A DNA stretch of 64,000 nt from Quillaja saponaria (taxonomy: Eukaryota > Streptophyta > Magnoliopsida > Fabales > Quillajaceae), in the NCBI GenBank assembly GCA_029379385.1, contig CM055618.1, positions 15,043,071-15,107,070 on the forward strand. Direction: 5' to 3'. Position numbers and translations under genes: made by a program. The notes beneath the pieces are model-generated. The model saw only the letters and a list, made by a program, of their open reading frames with translations, searched no databases and was not told where the DNA came from. Below are positions 36,100 to 47,248 of this stretch, one piece after another. Numbering within the stretch: position 1 is the first letter of the stretch; each line of letters opens with the position of its first letter.

Positions 36100-37610
36100 C
36101 TGTGGTGTCACCATCAAATATCAATCAAGCCTAGCCTTACGCTGTGTTGAAGTATCACAGTCGCCTTCTTCCACGGTAAGCATCTCTCTCTGCCTGCATT
36201 AAAACTATTCTTTGCGTAGATCCCATTACTGCAGCTTATTGTTCTTCTTAATTAAGCTCCTATTCATGGAGAAAAAAAAAAAGACTTTATAGCGGATGGA
36301 GATTGGATTAGCACACAGAAAGATATAACAGCAGGAGGGGTATTAGGATTAGAATGATAATTGGCTTTCTATATTGTTTCATTGAAGAACATTGGGAGAG
36401 TTGAATAAGAGGTTGAGCACGAGTATTTCAGTTATGGATTTCTAGGAAGGAAAAGAATTGGAAAAATAATGCCAGAATCTAATGGTTGATTTTGTCAAAT
36501 GGAAATAGTAATCAGTTTTTAATTTTTAATGGCTGCTGTTCAATTTGTTCCCTCATAATGGAATATTTAACTTAACAACCTTTGGGTTCCCAAGTGCAAG
36601 TTGCCATTAGCAGTAACTTCTTGTTCTTTCAGTGGGTTCTGAATTATATTCGTTTTCTTATATAAATACCACTGGATAGGATAAATCATCTCAATTCTCA
36701 TTCTTTGGAGAATAAGATGAACCTAGACGGAAGAGGCACAATTCTGGCATGTCTACTTAACCTTCTGAAGAATTCCTGTTTCACTCCATGCAAATGGATT
36801 GAAGAATAACCAAATCTATGGGCCCCCCCCACATCTATAGTCAAGTCCTTGAAAAAATGGCTAGATTAGTTACATAAAGATATAACGGTGTCTTAAGTTC
36901 CCTCTTGTTGGAAGGTGAACTCACCTACCTGTTCATCAGTTGTCCCAATTTATATTCAGTCGAAGTGGTTGCGACTTGCGTTAATAGTTTTAAGAATCCT
37001 AAAGGTTTAGAATCAATTAAAGGTTACAATAATCAGTAAATGGACAAGAGGTGTTTACTCTTGCAGTTGGTTGGACTTGTTTTCTCCCAAGTTGCAACCA
37101 ATTGAGTGTTGAGTGCTTTGTCTTTCGATGTTGTTCTACTGTTTGTGAGTCTACATAGGATTCACCCAGCTCCCTAGACTTGGGGGTTTTTCTTACTTTG
37201 TTTTTTACATCATTAAGAATTTTGTATACTGAGTGATGCCATGTAAATTTCATTAACTAAGTAGACATTAAAGGTGGCAATCCCTTGAGGTTGAGTTTAT
37301 TGCTGAAAACCAGGTTTGATGTTATTTAAATCTAAGGGAATATGAAATTCATTCCTTTAGCGTGAAATGCTTTGCAGTTGATATTACCTTAGATTGAAGT
37401 TGTATATGTGCACAAAGTAGCAGAATATCCAATTTTTAGGTTTTAATTCCATACAACTGGATGCAACCTGATGGTTGGAACTTGGAAATGCTGCATATGT
37501 ATGAGTAAACAAAGCAACATTGATGTTTGTTTTTGTGTTTGCTACAGAAAATGAAGACATTGATTTGTGTCCTTTGGTTTTTACAGGAAGCATATGAAAC
37601 AAAGATCAAG
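36100..37610 (+). promoter_or_regulatory. probable DPM2 leader with a 1.4-kb 5' UTR intron
   Basis: A donor-like site (CACG followed by gtaagc) at 36174/36175 and an acceptor (tttacag) ending at 37586 suggest a non-coding first exon spliced to the exon that carries the DPM2 start. The second leader piece, 37587-37610, includes an ATG at 37594 that opens a short uORF crossing the main start. A TATA-like tataaatacc at about 36660 could instead mark a downstream promoter. Transcript evidence is lacking. Confidence 0.4.
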
Positions 37611-37940
37611 ATGGAATTAGCAGACAGGGCTGTTGGATTTCTATTAACTTCTATCAGCTTATCAATATTCACACACTATACTTTCTGGGTTATCATCTTG
37701 GTCAGTATTCCAAGTACAAGAATTTGAACTGCTTGCACGGTCTAAGTAGTTGCTACTAATTTGTTTACTCAGCTCCTGGTATTTCAGCCATTTGTAGACA
37801 GTGATCACTTCATCCACAAGTATTTTCTACCCCAAGAGTATGCCATACTAATACCCGTATTTTCTGGCATGGTGCTCCTCTGCTTCTTATGCATATTCAT
37901 TCGATATGTGATGCTCAAATCCAAAAAGAAGAAGGCGTAA
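37611..37940 (+). CDS. DPM2: DPM2, dolichol-phosphate mannose synthase regulatory subunit
   Basis: DPM2 stabilises the dolichol-phosphate mannose synthase complex with DPM1 and DPM3 in the ER membrane. The product supplies mannose for N-glycans and GPI anchors. Two exons, 37611-37700 and 37788-37940, encode 80 residues, the normal length. MELADRAVGFLLTSISLSIF begins the first membrane helix. After FWVIILPFVDSDHFIHKYFL comes the second helix around AILIPVFSGMVLLCFLCIFI, then the lysine-rich end SKKKKA. Both helices and the FVDSDHFIHKYFLP loop are diagnostic. The lysine-rich tail suits ER retention. A short uORF (37594-37620) overlaps the start codon. Confidence 0.95.
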
Positions 37941-40124
37941 TCAATTAGCATTTCTCAAACTAAATTACTTATCCGATTTCCCCTTCTTCTGCCCAGCGTA
38001 ACTTGTTCTAATTTGATTAAGATTTGTAACCAGAAAAACTTACATGATTTGCCTGTATGAATGTTGATTTTTGTTTTTGGAGAAATAGTTAAAATTTCAC
38101 TACACTGCGTATAACTTATGCAGGAGAGTAGAACTAGAATCCCAACAATAGTGGGAGCAATATCTTTCCGAAGAACGCTAGCTATTGCTCAAATTGGCAG
38201 AGAACTCTCTCATGCACTACCTTTAATCATCTTCAATAAGACTCCCTTGCTCCTGCTTGGTTGTGCAGCCCTTTAGTACAGCCAGATAGAAGTGCTTCAA
38301 TTATTTATTGTTGATGACTGTAAAGAACTTCGAATTTCATGTGGAGGGTGCAAACTAATTGTGCGAGGAACTGAGGATAAATTCCCAATATTTAAGTCTT
38401 GTTATTGTAAAGAATTTCGAATCCGAAGAGTTTATCTGTTCTCTTTTTTTTTTTTTTTTTTTTTTTGCTTGTAAAGGAAAAAAGTATGTTTGGGGCCGCT
38501 GACAGCTCTGAGAGCGTTCCTTCCCATTGTGAAACCACAACCAGTACCAAGTAAGTCCAGATAGAAATTCGTCATGACTGGCAACATTCTCAAAAGGTTT
38601 TTGTGTTAGCATCAACATCCATCAAGAATGAGATATGAGCAACACTGACAAATCAGATGTACTATATTAATAAGGCAATCATCCAAAATGGCCACAAAAA
38701 TGCCTACGAATTGATATCCTTCCCTAGGAATGGGCAATGAATCAAAAAAAACATACAGACCACCACAACAGAATTCAAACATACTAATTCAGAATTTTCT
38801 CACAAGCAATAACAATGGCACTTCCATCGCAAGGAAGATGACTTCTGGATGAAAAATGCATAGGCCCTTTATGATCAAATAGTTGTGAAGCGGATCAATC
38901 TGCTGGAATAGCATGCTGAGCAGTCTAACCTGAAACAAGCAAGGAAAGTCAGAGAAACAACAAATTCTGATGCTAAGCATGTATGGGATTTCAATTACCA
39001 TCAATTTGTTCAGAGGAAAGTCATGTTCACTATCAAAAGAATCTAACAGTCAATATTATCTTAACAGTATGAATGTCAATTCTTCAGTTTAAAACTTCTA
39101 CACATCCAAGTTAGAGACTCAATCTGCTGCTACCAACAAAATTCCTGCAATATTTACTTTCATATGCCACCATCTTTTATTCTTGTAGAAAATATCCTCT
39201 TTAACAATTAAAGTTGGTTTTTAGAAACCAAGGGCTTTTTGTAAAAATCCTAATCTAAAAGCTGTGAGCTTGGTAACTTCTACAACATGCTTTCAAATTA
39301 CCAGTAGTTCACTACCACTGAACAAGGTATCAACAACAACAAAGGGGAAAACAACTGGAGATGTATACAGATTATGTCTTTTCAAACAAAGTCTGTGTCA
39401 AGGAAAAGTGACTCAAAAATTAAGTCTTTCTTAATTGACTGGCCAATTTGGACAGAAAAAGATAATCTAGAGACTTACTCAGGTCTAGAAAATGAAGAGG
39501 AAGGAGAATGTCCATTAAAATCGAAATCAGTGTGCTTTCAGATCTTATCACTGACTATTTTACTATGAAGAGCCTAAATAGTGATTTTCAACTCAAACAA
39601 CATTCATTTAAGCCAGCAATGCTACAATAAAACGAATTGACAGTGACTCTTATGTGCACCAAGAAAATTTCTCCAGGGAGGAAGCATACACTACATGGAT
39701 CTCATGCTCCCGCGCACAAATTTTTTTTCTCAATCACCCTAAAAAACATTAAATGGCAAACGACCTTGACATATTTTTTTTCGGCACCTTGCATGATGAG
39801 ATATGCTAGACTGATTTAGATCAACAATTGCGAGAAAACTTATCTATCAGTCTTTTCCAATAATGTTATCAATTTTTACACCCATCCGACAACGAGAAAC
39901 CATGTCTGCATGAAATCAACCTTAGACTAAAGATTTTTCCCAGTTCCCAGTATTGATTTCGAATCTTTGTTGTTAATTAATCTTACAGCAAAGATCTTAC
40001 TAACTATTAACTAATCAAGCACAAAGCAAACCAAACTTTAAACCAACAACAAAGTTATAAAGCAAGATTGCAAGAATCAAACTAGAGCAAAAACATACCT
40101 AGAAAAATCAACCTACATACTCCA
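37941..40124. other. DPM2 3' end and CML 3' UTR with probable intron
   Basis: No protein gene is supported. On the minus strand, a donor CTAG/gtatgt just past the CML stop (near 40108) and an acceptor ttgtttcag near 38942 suggest that the CML transcript carries a 3' UTR intron of about 1.2 kb with a last exon below 38942. The DPM2 3' UTR occupies the left end. A T run of about 23 lies near 38445-38466. Confidence 0.4.
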
Positions 40125-40616
40125 TTAAGCCCATGAATTATCAAATGCAGCTGAAGTAATCGCCTGAGAAAACTCCTGAAAGTTAATCCTCCCATCTCCA
40201 TCGGTATCAGCCTCTTTGATCATCCCAGTTAACTCCTCTGCTGTAAGGGCATGACCAAGTTTGGCCATGGAGTGCGCCAACTCAGCTGCAGTGATAACCC
40301 CATTTCCATCTCTATCAAACATTCTAAACAGCTGTTTGAGCTGGTCCTCAGTATAGGGAGACTTAGCCGGCAAAAGCTCTGGTGCCACGAGAGCCACAAA
40401 CTCCGAGAACTCAACCAGGCCATTATTGTTTGTATCAGCCTTGTGGATCAAAGTCTCTAACTGTTCGGTGCTCGGTTTCAAACCCAGCGATCGGAGAAGT
40501 GATCCAAGCTCTAGCTGGGTAAGACTACCATCATTGTTTCGATCAAAAGAACGAAATATTTCACGTAATTCAGCAATCTGGTCGTCATCCAAATTCACTG
40601 GTTGCTTGTTGCTCAT
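40125..40616 (-). CDS. calmodulin-like protein, CML15/16 type
   Basis: This calcium sensor has four canonical EF-hands in 163 residues and an intronless reading frame. The loops are DRNNDGSLTQLE (25-36), DTNNNGLVEFSE (61-72), DRDGNGVITAAE (101-112) and DTDGDGRINFQE (137-148). Each has acidic residues at positions 1, 3 or 5 and glutamate at 12, so all four should bind calcium. A region around LVAPELLPAKSPYTEDQLKQ links the two lobes. The N-terminus MSNKQPVNLDDDQIAELREI and the C-terminal AAFDNSWA end resemble Arabidopsis CML15/16 rather than true calmodulin, which is shorter (149) and more conserved. Targets are unknown. The start is the first ATG; the frame is not extended upstream by another Met. 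Confidence 0.93.
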   Translation of the reverse strand: MSNKQPVNLDDDQIAELREIFRSFDRNNDGSLTQLELGSLLRSLGLKPSTEQLETLIHKADTNNNGLVEFSEFVALVAPELLPAKSPYTEDQLKQLFRMFDRDGNGVITAAELAHSMAKLGHALTAEELTGMIKEADTDGDGRINFQEFSQAITSAAFDNSWA

Positions 40617-42928
40617 ATTATGTATAAGAAAATTTCAATATTACAAATCTTAGGAAAGACCTACAGTCTTATTTCCTCTCTAGTCTCTACCCTAAGACCA
40701 AAAAATCAAACTCTTGCGAATGAAGAAAGACACACAAGATTTCATTTCCTCAACAAAAATGGAATTTTGAATTATGGGTTTGGATCATACCCCCAGAAAA
40801 CACTTCCTAGTTCGAATTTAATCGACCCCAAAATCTGTATGTTGCAGAGTAAGATAAAGAATTGCCCTGCAATGTAACAGAGAAGACTCTGAAAGATCCG
40901 AGATCTCGTTGGATATCGCTTTCTTCTTCCTTTTCCAATGGAGCCTCCGAATTACCAGAGGATTACCCAAATATCGGATCCAATTGAGTAGTTTTCATAA
41001 ACAAACAAAAAAACGAATTTGAAGGAACAGTTTAGAGAGAGACTTTGGTGATGCTTCCTTGTCTGCAAATGAAGAACAGGTCGTAGTGAGAATTTCTTCA
41101 TTATTTTATGGTGATATATATATATTTTTATATAAAATAATAAGAGTTGGATATGGATAGTCAACACCATGAACAGGTCCACGATCGATGATTGTCTTTT
41201 TTATTATTAATCAATCATAACTCCCTTTGATTTCTTCTTTTCTATAAATTTTCCTGAGAAAGTTACACAAGAATATTGCGGGAAGATAAGCGGGAATTTC
41301 GAGAGCAAATACACACGTCTTCCTTACTAGCCATCGTCGCCGTTAGAGCCCGACAACTACTTTTTTTCAAAAATTGGTGTTTGGAAAAATTATGGAGATT
41401 GTTACACTTGGCAACAGCCAATAGGGACCAATGACCAATCATATTGTCCTACTAAAATATATTGCAATTAATTTTATTTTATTTTTATGTTGGATGAGTG
41501 ACGTAGTAACAAAAAATTGGATTGATTACATTTCATGACTAGATCATGAAAAAGGTTAGGAATATTCCAAGAAACTAGAACTATACTATCATTGTAAAAT
41601 CTAAAACACTTGTGTAAAGCTAACTTAAACACCCAATATTTATACCAAAAAAAAAAAAAAAAAAAACTTAAAACCCAATATAATCTTCTCATTTTTCAAC
41701 TAATACATTATTCAGCCTGTATTATATTACTGAAAAAAATACAAACCCGTTTAGAGCATAATATAAAATAGAAACGATACTTCCCTTCTTAAATTGTATT
41801 TTTTGTAATGGTCTCTTGAGACGGGATCCCATAGAGAGCAATTCATGGAAAGGTCCCGGAAGGGGGTGGGGGAAACGACGCCGTTTTGGGACAAAGTTTC
41901 CAAACTGCTGTGCTTTGCTTGTTTAATTTGTTTTCTTCTGGGCTTTGTCACTCTACACTATCTCATTCACCTCAATAAACGGAGAACTTAACCATGGAGA
42001 TGGAGGAAGATTTGGATTTTGTGGCTTGAAGCACCACCACTTCTTTACTTCCTCTGCCTAATTCGTTTTCCTCTTAACTTTCACCAATTTTCTTCTCCAT
42101 AGTAGTAGAAGAATGCTTTGATTGAGAAACCCAGGTCTTTCCTTCAATTTCAATTAAAGATTTGCACCTGAAATTTTTTATTTTCTACTTTAGATCGTAA
42201 TAAAGAGGATCAAGAAAAATTTTAAGTTGCATGATCTGTTTTAGTGGGTTTGAATGAGAGAGGAATGTCTGCTTGAGAATGATGCCGAAGTCTTGCCATG
42301 GGAGAGACAGAGTAAGAGCAGTAGAAAAGTCCACCAACATTTTTTAAAAATAAAAAAAACCAAACCAAACCAAAATCTGCCTCAAAACGGCATCGTTTCT
42401 TCTCTCTCCAGGGACCTCTTCGTGGGTTTACTCTCCATAGGATCCATTCTCCAGTCTCTAATATCATATTTGATAACAACACTGATACTATTAATTCCAT
42501 TTTGTACTACACTTGACAATAATAAACAATCTTATCATTTTGTGAAAACTGTTTAATACATTATATAAACTTATATTATCTAATCCAATTACAATTGGTA
42601 ATGAAGATTTCAAGAGGTCTTATTTCATGTCCTCCACCCCAATTAACTAAATTTGAATCATCCACCTGTGTGCTCTATGTTTTATGTGTGAAAAAGCAAA
42701 TTTGTCATCCACTTTTGTGTGTTTGCTCAAGCATGCAAGTGTCTGCTATGTGTGTTTGTGGTGTCATTGACACCAACGCAAACAGAACAAACAGAAAGTA
42801 AAAAGTGCAATTTGAAAACTATTTTAAGTTGAATGACTTCATATTCCTCCCCTCTTTACATATTGAAATGATTGAGGAAAAAAAAAAAATCAAAAATGTA
42901 TATAACTTTTAGGAAAAGCATTACTTGC
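40617..42928. other. CML leader, promoter and intergenic DNA
   Basis: The CML leader and promoter lie at the left. Two GCGGGAA motifs near 41277-41305 look E2F-like. The middle contains a pair of inverted GC-rich segments (about 41825-41900 and 42365-42445). The stretch 42600-42900 precedes the 3' end of the fibrillin gene. No protein gene was found; an ATG at 41995 opens only about 11 codons. Confidence 0.5.
41825..42445. repeat. inverted repeat pair with CCGTTT palindrome
   Basis: The plus-strand segment around 41825-41900 (GGATCCCATAGAGAG, AGGTCCC, AAACGACGCCGTTTTG) recurs in reverse complement at about 42365-42445 (GGATCCTATGGAGAG, AGGTCCC, AAACGATGCCGTTTTG). The arms are about 75 bp, separated by roughly 470 bp. 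Each carries a near-palindromic AAACG-CCGTTT core. They may be the ends of a small element or a duplicated regulatory module. Confidence 0.55.
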
Positions 42929-45203
42929 CTACTGATCTAGAAAGGGACTCCCTTCTCTGGCAAGGACAAAAAGACCACCATCTCCCCTTGAGATTCGAAG
43001 ATCCTGATCAAGATATGTAATAATAAGCCAGGAACTTGTTCGATCACCTGGAATGGGAAGCTTAAGAGGTGGCAGGCCAGAAACTGCACGTGAAATGCTT
43101 CCCACCACATCCTGCAGAGGATTGAGAGATTGTTGCGCAGGCGACAGGTTGATCTTTTGACCAAAAACATCCACATTTTCTGGGAGTTCAATTCTGGACT
43201 TTATCTCTGGAGATTGTAGGGTACCTTCCTTAAATGCAACCTGATTGCACTCAAAACTTGTTATTTTTCCAGTATCTTCACATGGTGGCATAAGCCTAAC
43301 AAAGTATATTAACATGCCACAGAAGCTGCAAATACTGAACTACCATTGAAAAACCAAGTAATTACACAATGGCAACAACGTAGCATGCTATGAAGTAAAG
43401 AATAATTTGAAATTATTGTTTGACAATTAAAGCTATAATAGCAGTGTTAAGGGAATATTTTAGTTACATCAACTAAGTTTTTCATCACACAATCATCCGA
43501 CTGGGCTATCAATTATTTTACAAATAATTCTTAGGGCATTGATATGCTGAAAACATGCTATTTGAGCTCTACTTAGCCAAAAAAAAAAATTTGCTATTTG
43601 AACTCTTAATTGTTAACAATACCTGTATTCTCGTAGGACTCCGAACTTCATATGTAGCAGATGCACTGAAAGAGAAAGAAGCAAATGGGCCGGACAAGGT
43701 TGTGGAGTTTACAATGGTAAAGCTAGTGGTATCAATTGATTGGGATATCTTTTCCACTTTCAGCAACGGTGTTGTACCTGCTGCCAGAAGTGGCAACAGC
43801 TCAGAAGATGCTGTGTACCTAGTTAATTAAACAGTTCAGAAGCAAAATCAGGATAATGCAACAATAACTAATATGAGATGATATCGGTTGACATTATCAT
43901 TACTCATCAAAACTGTCCTGCTGGAACTTCCACACACCCAATTTAGCACAAAAGCAAACATTTTTGTCAATGATGTAATCTCAAACAATTTCCTCTCTAT
44001 TCTTTCACAAAATCGTAATATTAAAAAAAACAAAAGGGAAACAAAAAACCATTTACCAAGTTAATTAAAAAGCAAGAACTAACATGCAACTGATTTCAAT
44101 AACATTTAATTTTATTTTATTTTTAAGTTAAAAATCACAGAGCAGCAGCAACTGCTTTGACACCTGGAAATAATTTTATAACATTTAGCCCCTCACAAGT
44201 TTATATATGAAAGCCAAGTCTTATGGTTGCCAGCAACATTAGTTCATTTTGCTTGAAACTGATTTTTCATTGAAGCCTCTGCTTCTGTCGTTGAACAAAA
44301 CAGACATTCATAAAAGGAGATAGTCCCAAAATGTTTATCATAAATAATACTGGAACAGTTGTAATTCCATAATCAGGTTAGCAAAACTTCGTGTTTCAAC
44401 AACTAAAAGTGACAGTTCCATTAGAAAGGCATTTAAAAATTAACCCACACTAGATTTTACTCTAAAATTGAAGCGAGATTATCACATAGTTACCATCTTC
44501 TCGGAATTTCCTATCCAAAACGAAATAATAAAAAAGAATTATTAAGCAATGGAGCAATAACTTACAGCAAAACCCAATTGCCATTAAGAAGCTCAGGTGC
44601 CTCCACTGGCGCGGGAGTTGGATTCACAGCCTCCAACTGATTCACCAGCTCGGAAACTTCAGCCCTCACCTCTGCCCCAGCCCGAATACCCAAGTCAGTC
44701 CCATAAACCGTGTCAACCAAACACTGTTTCAGCTCCTTAAGCTTATCATCCACCTCCTCAATCTGGTTCTTGGCCGTGGTAGCCGGACTACCATTACCAA
44801 TATCAACATATTCATCCTCCGTGCCCCCAACAACTCCATCCCCTCCCCACTCGTCCTCATCCTTAGGGGGGTCCGAATCGGAAAGCTTCGTGAACGATTC
44901 CGCCGGTTCAGGCTCGTATTTCTCGCCCCACTCGTCAGAAATATTCGACGAAGCTCCGGAAAATTTATCCTTTCCGATGGTAGTGTCTCCTGGAACTGGG
45001 TCGGGAGTACCGCCGCCGGATACAGAAGAATTTAAGCGAAGGGAATGGAATCTGATATGTCTAAAATTAGTGAGTGAGCCAGAAATGAAAGAGAGAGATG
45101 GGTTTTCTGTTTTTGTTGGGAAGAGAATGGAGGATAATGAGAAAGGTTTGAGATTTTTGGAGAAGATGAAAGAAGTGCTTGTGGTGAAGGAGAGGAGAGC
45201 CAT
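42929..45203 (-). CDS. FBN2: plastid lipid-associated protein / fibrillin 2
   Basis: This is a plastid lipid-associated (PAP/fibrillin) protein of plastoglobules and thylakoids. Three exons on the minus strand, 45203-44566, 43818-43623 and 43240-42929, join in phase to 381 residues. The first about 60 residues are Ser-rich, basic and low in acid, a chloroplast transit peptide. An acidic linker follows, with DEWGEKYEPEP and DEDEWGGDG. The PAP domain spans about 150-378: LKQCLVDTVYGTDLGIRAGA, LLNGNWVLLYTASSELLPLL, VSGLPPLKLPIP, SWLIITYLDQDLRISRGDGG and LFVLAREGSPFLD. Length and the acidic DEWG linker fit Arabidopsis FBN2 (PAP3, about 376) better than FBN1 (about 315). The start is the ATG at 45203; the preceding codon GTG is not a start. 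Family members respond to light, cold and jasmonate; this copy is not tested. Confidence 0.9.
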
Positions 45204-47248
45204 CACTGAAGAGTGAGCGTTCCGGAATATGTATTGTATGGAAGCAGAGTGTTCTGTTTGTTTGCCAGATTCATTTTAAGACATAAATACTTTGTGTGTG
45301 AAAGAAGCCCATTGTGTGATAATTGTGGGCCTCTCCAGTTGTAGTAACTGGATAGAAGGACTTATTGGACACACTCTGGGCCTAGAGAACTTTATTTTTA
45401 TTTTTTAACTAATTTGAATCTTAAATCTCCATTTTAAATTTACCATAATTGACGATGACAATTAAACATAAAAGAAAAAATATAAACTTTTCTTTATTTG
45501 ATGGAAGGGCATAAGAACAATGCAAATATATAAGAGAAGAATTCTCAATGAAGTATATGTGATGTTTCAACTTTCAACTGTCAAGCAATACAAAATTAAG
45601 TGAATTGTATATCATTGTCAAGTAATTATTGAGTTACAACTTGCAACTACAAATCTATAAAGATGACAAGTTGACAAATAATACTTTAAAAAAAAAAGTA
45701 TTGAAAACAGTTAATATATATACATATATTTTAATTTAACAGTAAGGTGTATCAATATCAATTTAAGCACACACAATCTTCTTCTTTTTTCTCTCCCTTT
45801 CATCAATATTCTTTCTAACCAACCACTAATTAATGATACAATTATCATTATACTTATCTTGTTATAATTCATTATACATATATTGTATGTAGACACATTT
45901 GACAGACATTGCGATTCTATATTCTTTCATCTTTTGAAAAAATTTAAGTATTAAAAACTTAACTATTAATTTTATATTTTTTATAATTAAGAATAACAAT
46001 ACTGTTATATTTAAATTCGAGCAACATTTAGTTGAACTAGCAAACGATGATTATTTAAAAAAAATTTACACATAATATTCAATTAATTAAAACTCATACT
46101 AACTAATTATTTTTCTTTGTATTCACCAAAATCACACAAATTATTCCAAGCTTTAATTATCTAATTAATTAAGAAATTCTTGAAAAACAACAGAATAAGA
46201 TATATTTGACCCAACAAAAAAACCATATCTTAGTTCAATGAATTTAACTTTTTACCTACTAAAATTATTTCCCAAACAATAAAACCCTGTCCACACCCAA
46301 TTGAATTCCAAAGGAATATAGATTGGTGGCCCTTTCAATGAAAATGACACCCTTTGGATTTTACTCGTGAAAGGTCAAGCCCCATGAACAGTACCGGCGG
46401 GGACAAAAATTTCTTAAAATGGGGTCCACAAAACAATAAATGGACGGCCCAGATTCGTTTGACTACTCTCACGACTATTTTAGATTCCTGCCATTCAACG
46501 CTTCAACCGTTTGTCTCGCAAAGTCAATATTTCCCTCACTCCGGTGACTTACCGTCTCGGTAAAATGTCGATTTTTTTTACTACCACGCTATGAACAAGG
46601 ACCGTGTATTACACGTATGAATAGGATTTAGTAGTCGCCAAGTCTATAGAACTAATGACGAGCGTGCACTGTAGGTTGAAGTTGGTGCGTGGTAGTAATA
46701 AAGTTGGAAAAGTGTTGACTCTTCTTCAGGAAAATATGAAACGCTTGTTGTCCACTAAGAAACGGCCACATGGAATGTAATAACATTTACCATGCAGTAA
46801 TTATAGAGAGAGAAAGAGGAGAGTTGGCTAACCTAAGAAGATGAAGAAGCAAAAGCAAAAGCCAAAATCCAAAAGGGAGTGAGAGAATTTTTTTCTTCTT
46901 TCTAGAAAGACATTTTCCATTTCATGCATTTTGCAAAGCAAGAGTACCATGCATTCAGTCATCATGGTGATGTTGGTATGTTTCCAAATTTTATTTACAA
47001 AATCTTTGACATTTTTTTGAACTTTCTTTTCTTTTTTCTTCCAATATATCCATTTCACAAAGATTTAATTTTGGGTTTTATTTTTTTATTTTATATTTAT
47101 CTTTTGTGGGTTTGGATTGTTTTGATTTTCTTATATGGTAATGTTTTGGTGTGTGATGGCCAAGGACGGGTAAAGTTGAAGTGATGCAAGGTGTATAAAT
47201 TTGGTACAAAAGAAGTTATCTTTTGTGAAGAAACACAGCAAGAGAAAG
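45204..47248. promoter_or_regulatory. divergent region, fibrillin / HDG5 promoters
   Basis: This 2-kb interval lies between two divergent start codons. It is AT-rich, with (TA)-rich segments near 45715-45730. The right part (46800-47248) should hold the HDG5 leader; a TATA-like TATAAATT lies at about 47192-47199, only 55 bp before the ATG. Translational upstream ATGs occur, for example near 46924, but leader boundaries are unknown. Confidence 0.4.

Noticed and set aside
36657..36670. TATA box as main DPM2 promoter
   Set aside because: It lies inside the interval that looks like a 5' UTR intron and there is no leader support; kept only as an alternative.
44710..45216. 168-codon plus-strand ORF antisense to fibrillin 2
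   Set aside because: It is a mirror frame of the real fibrillin exon 1, which carries transit peptide and PAP domain continuity; Ser-rich text is a by-product.
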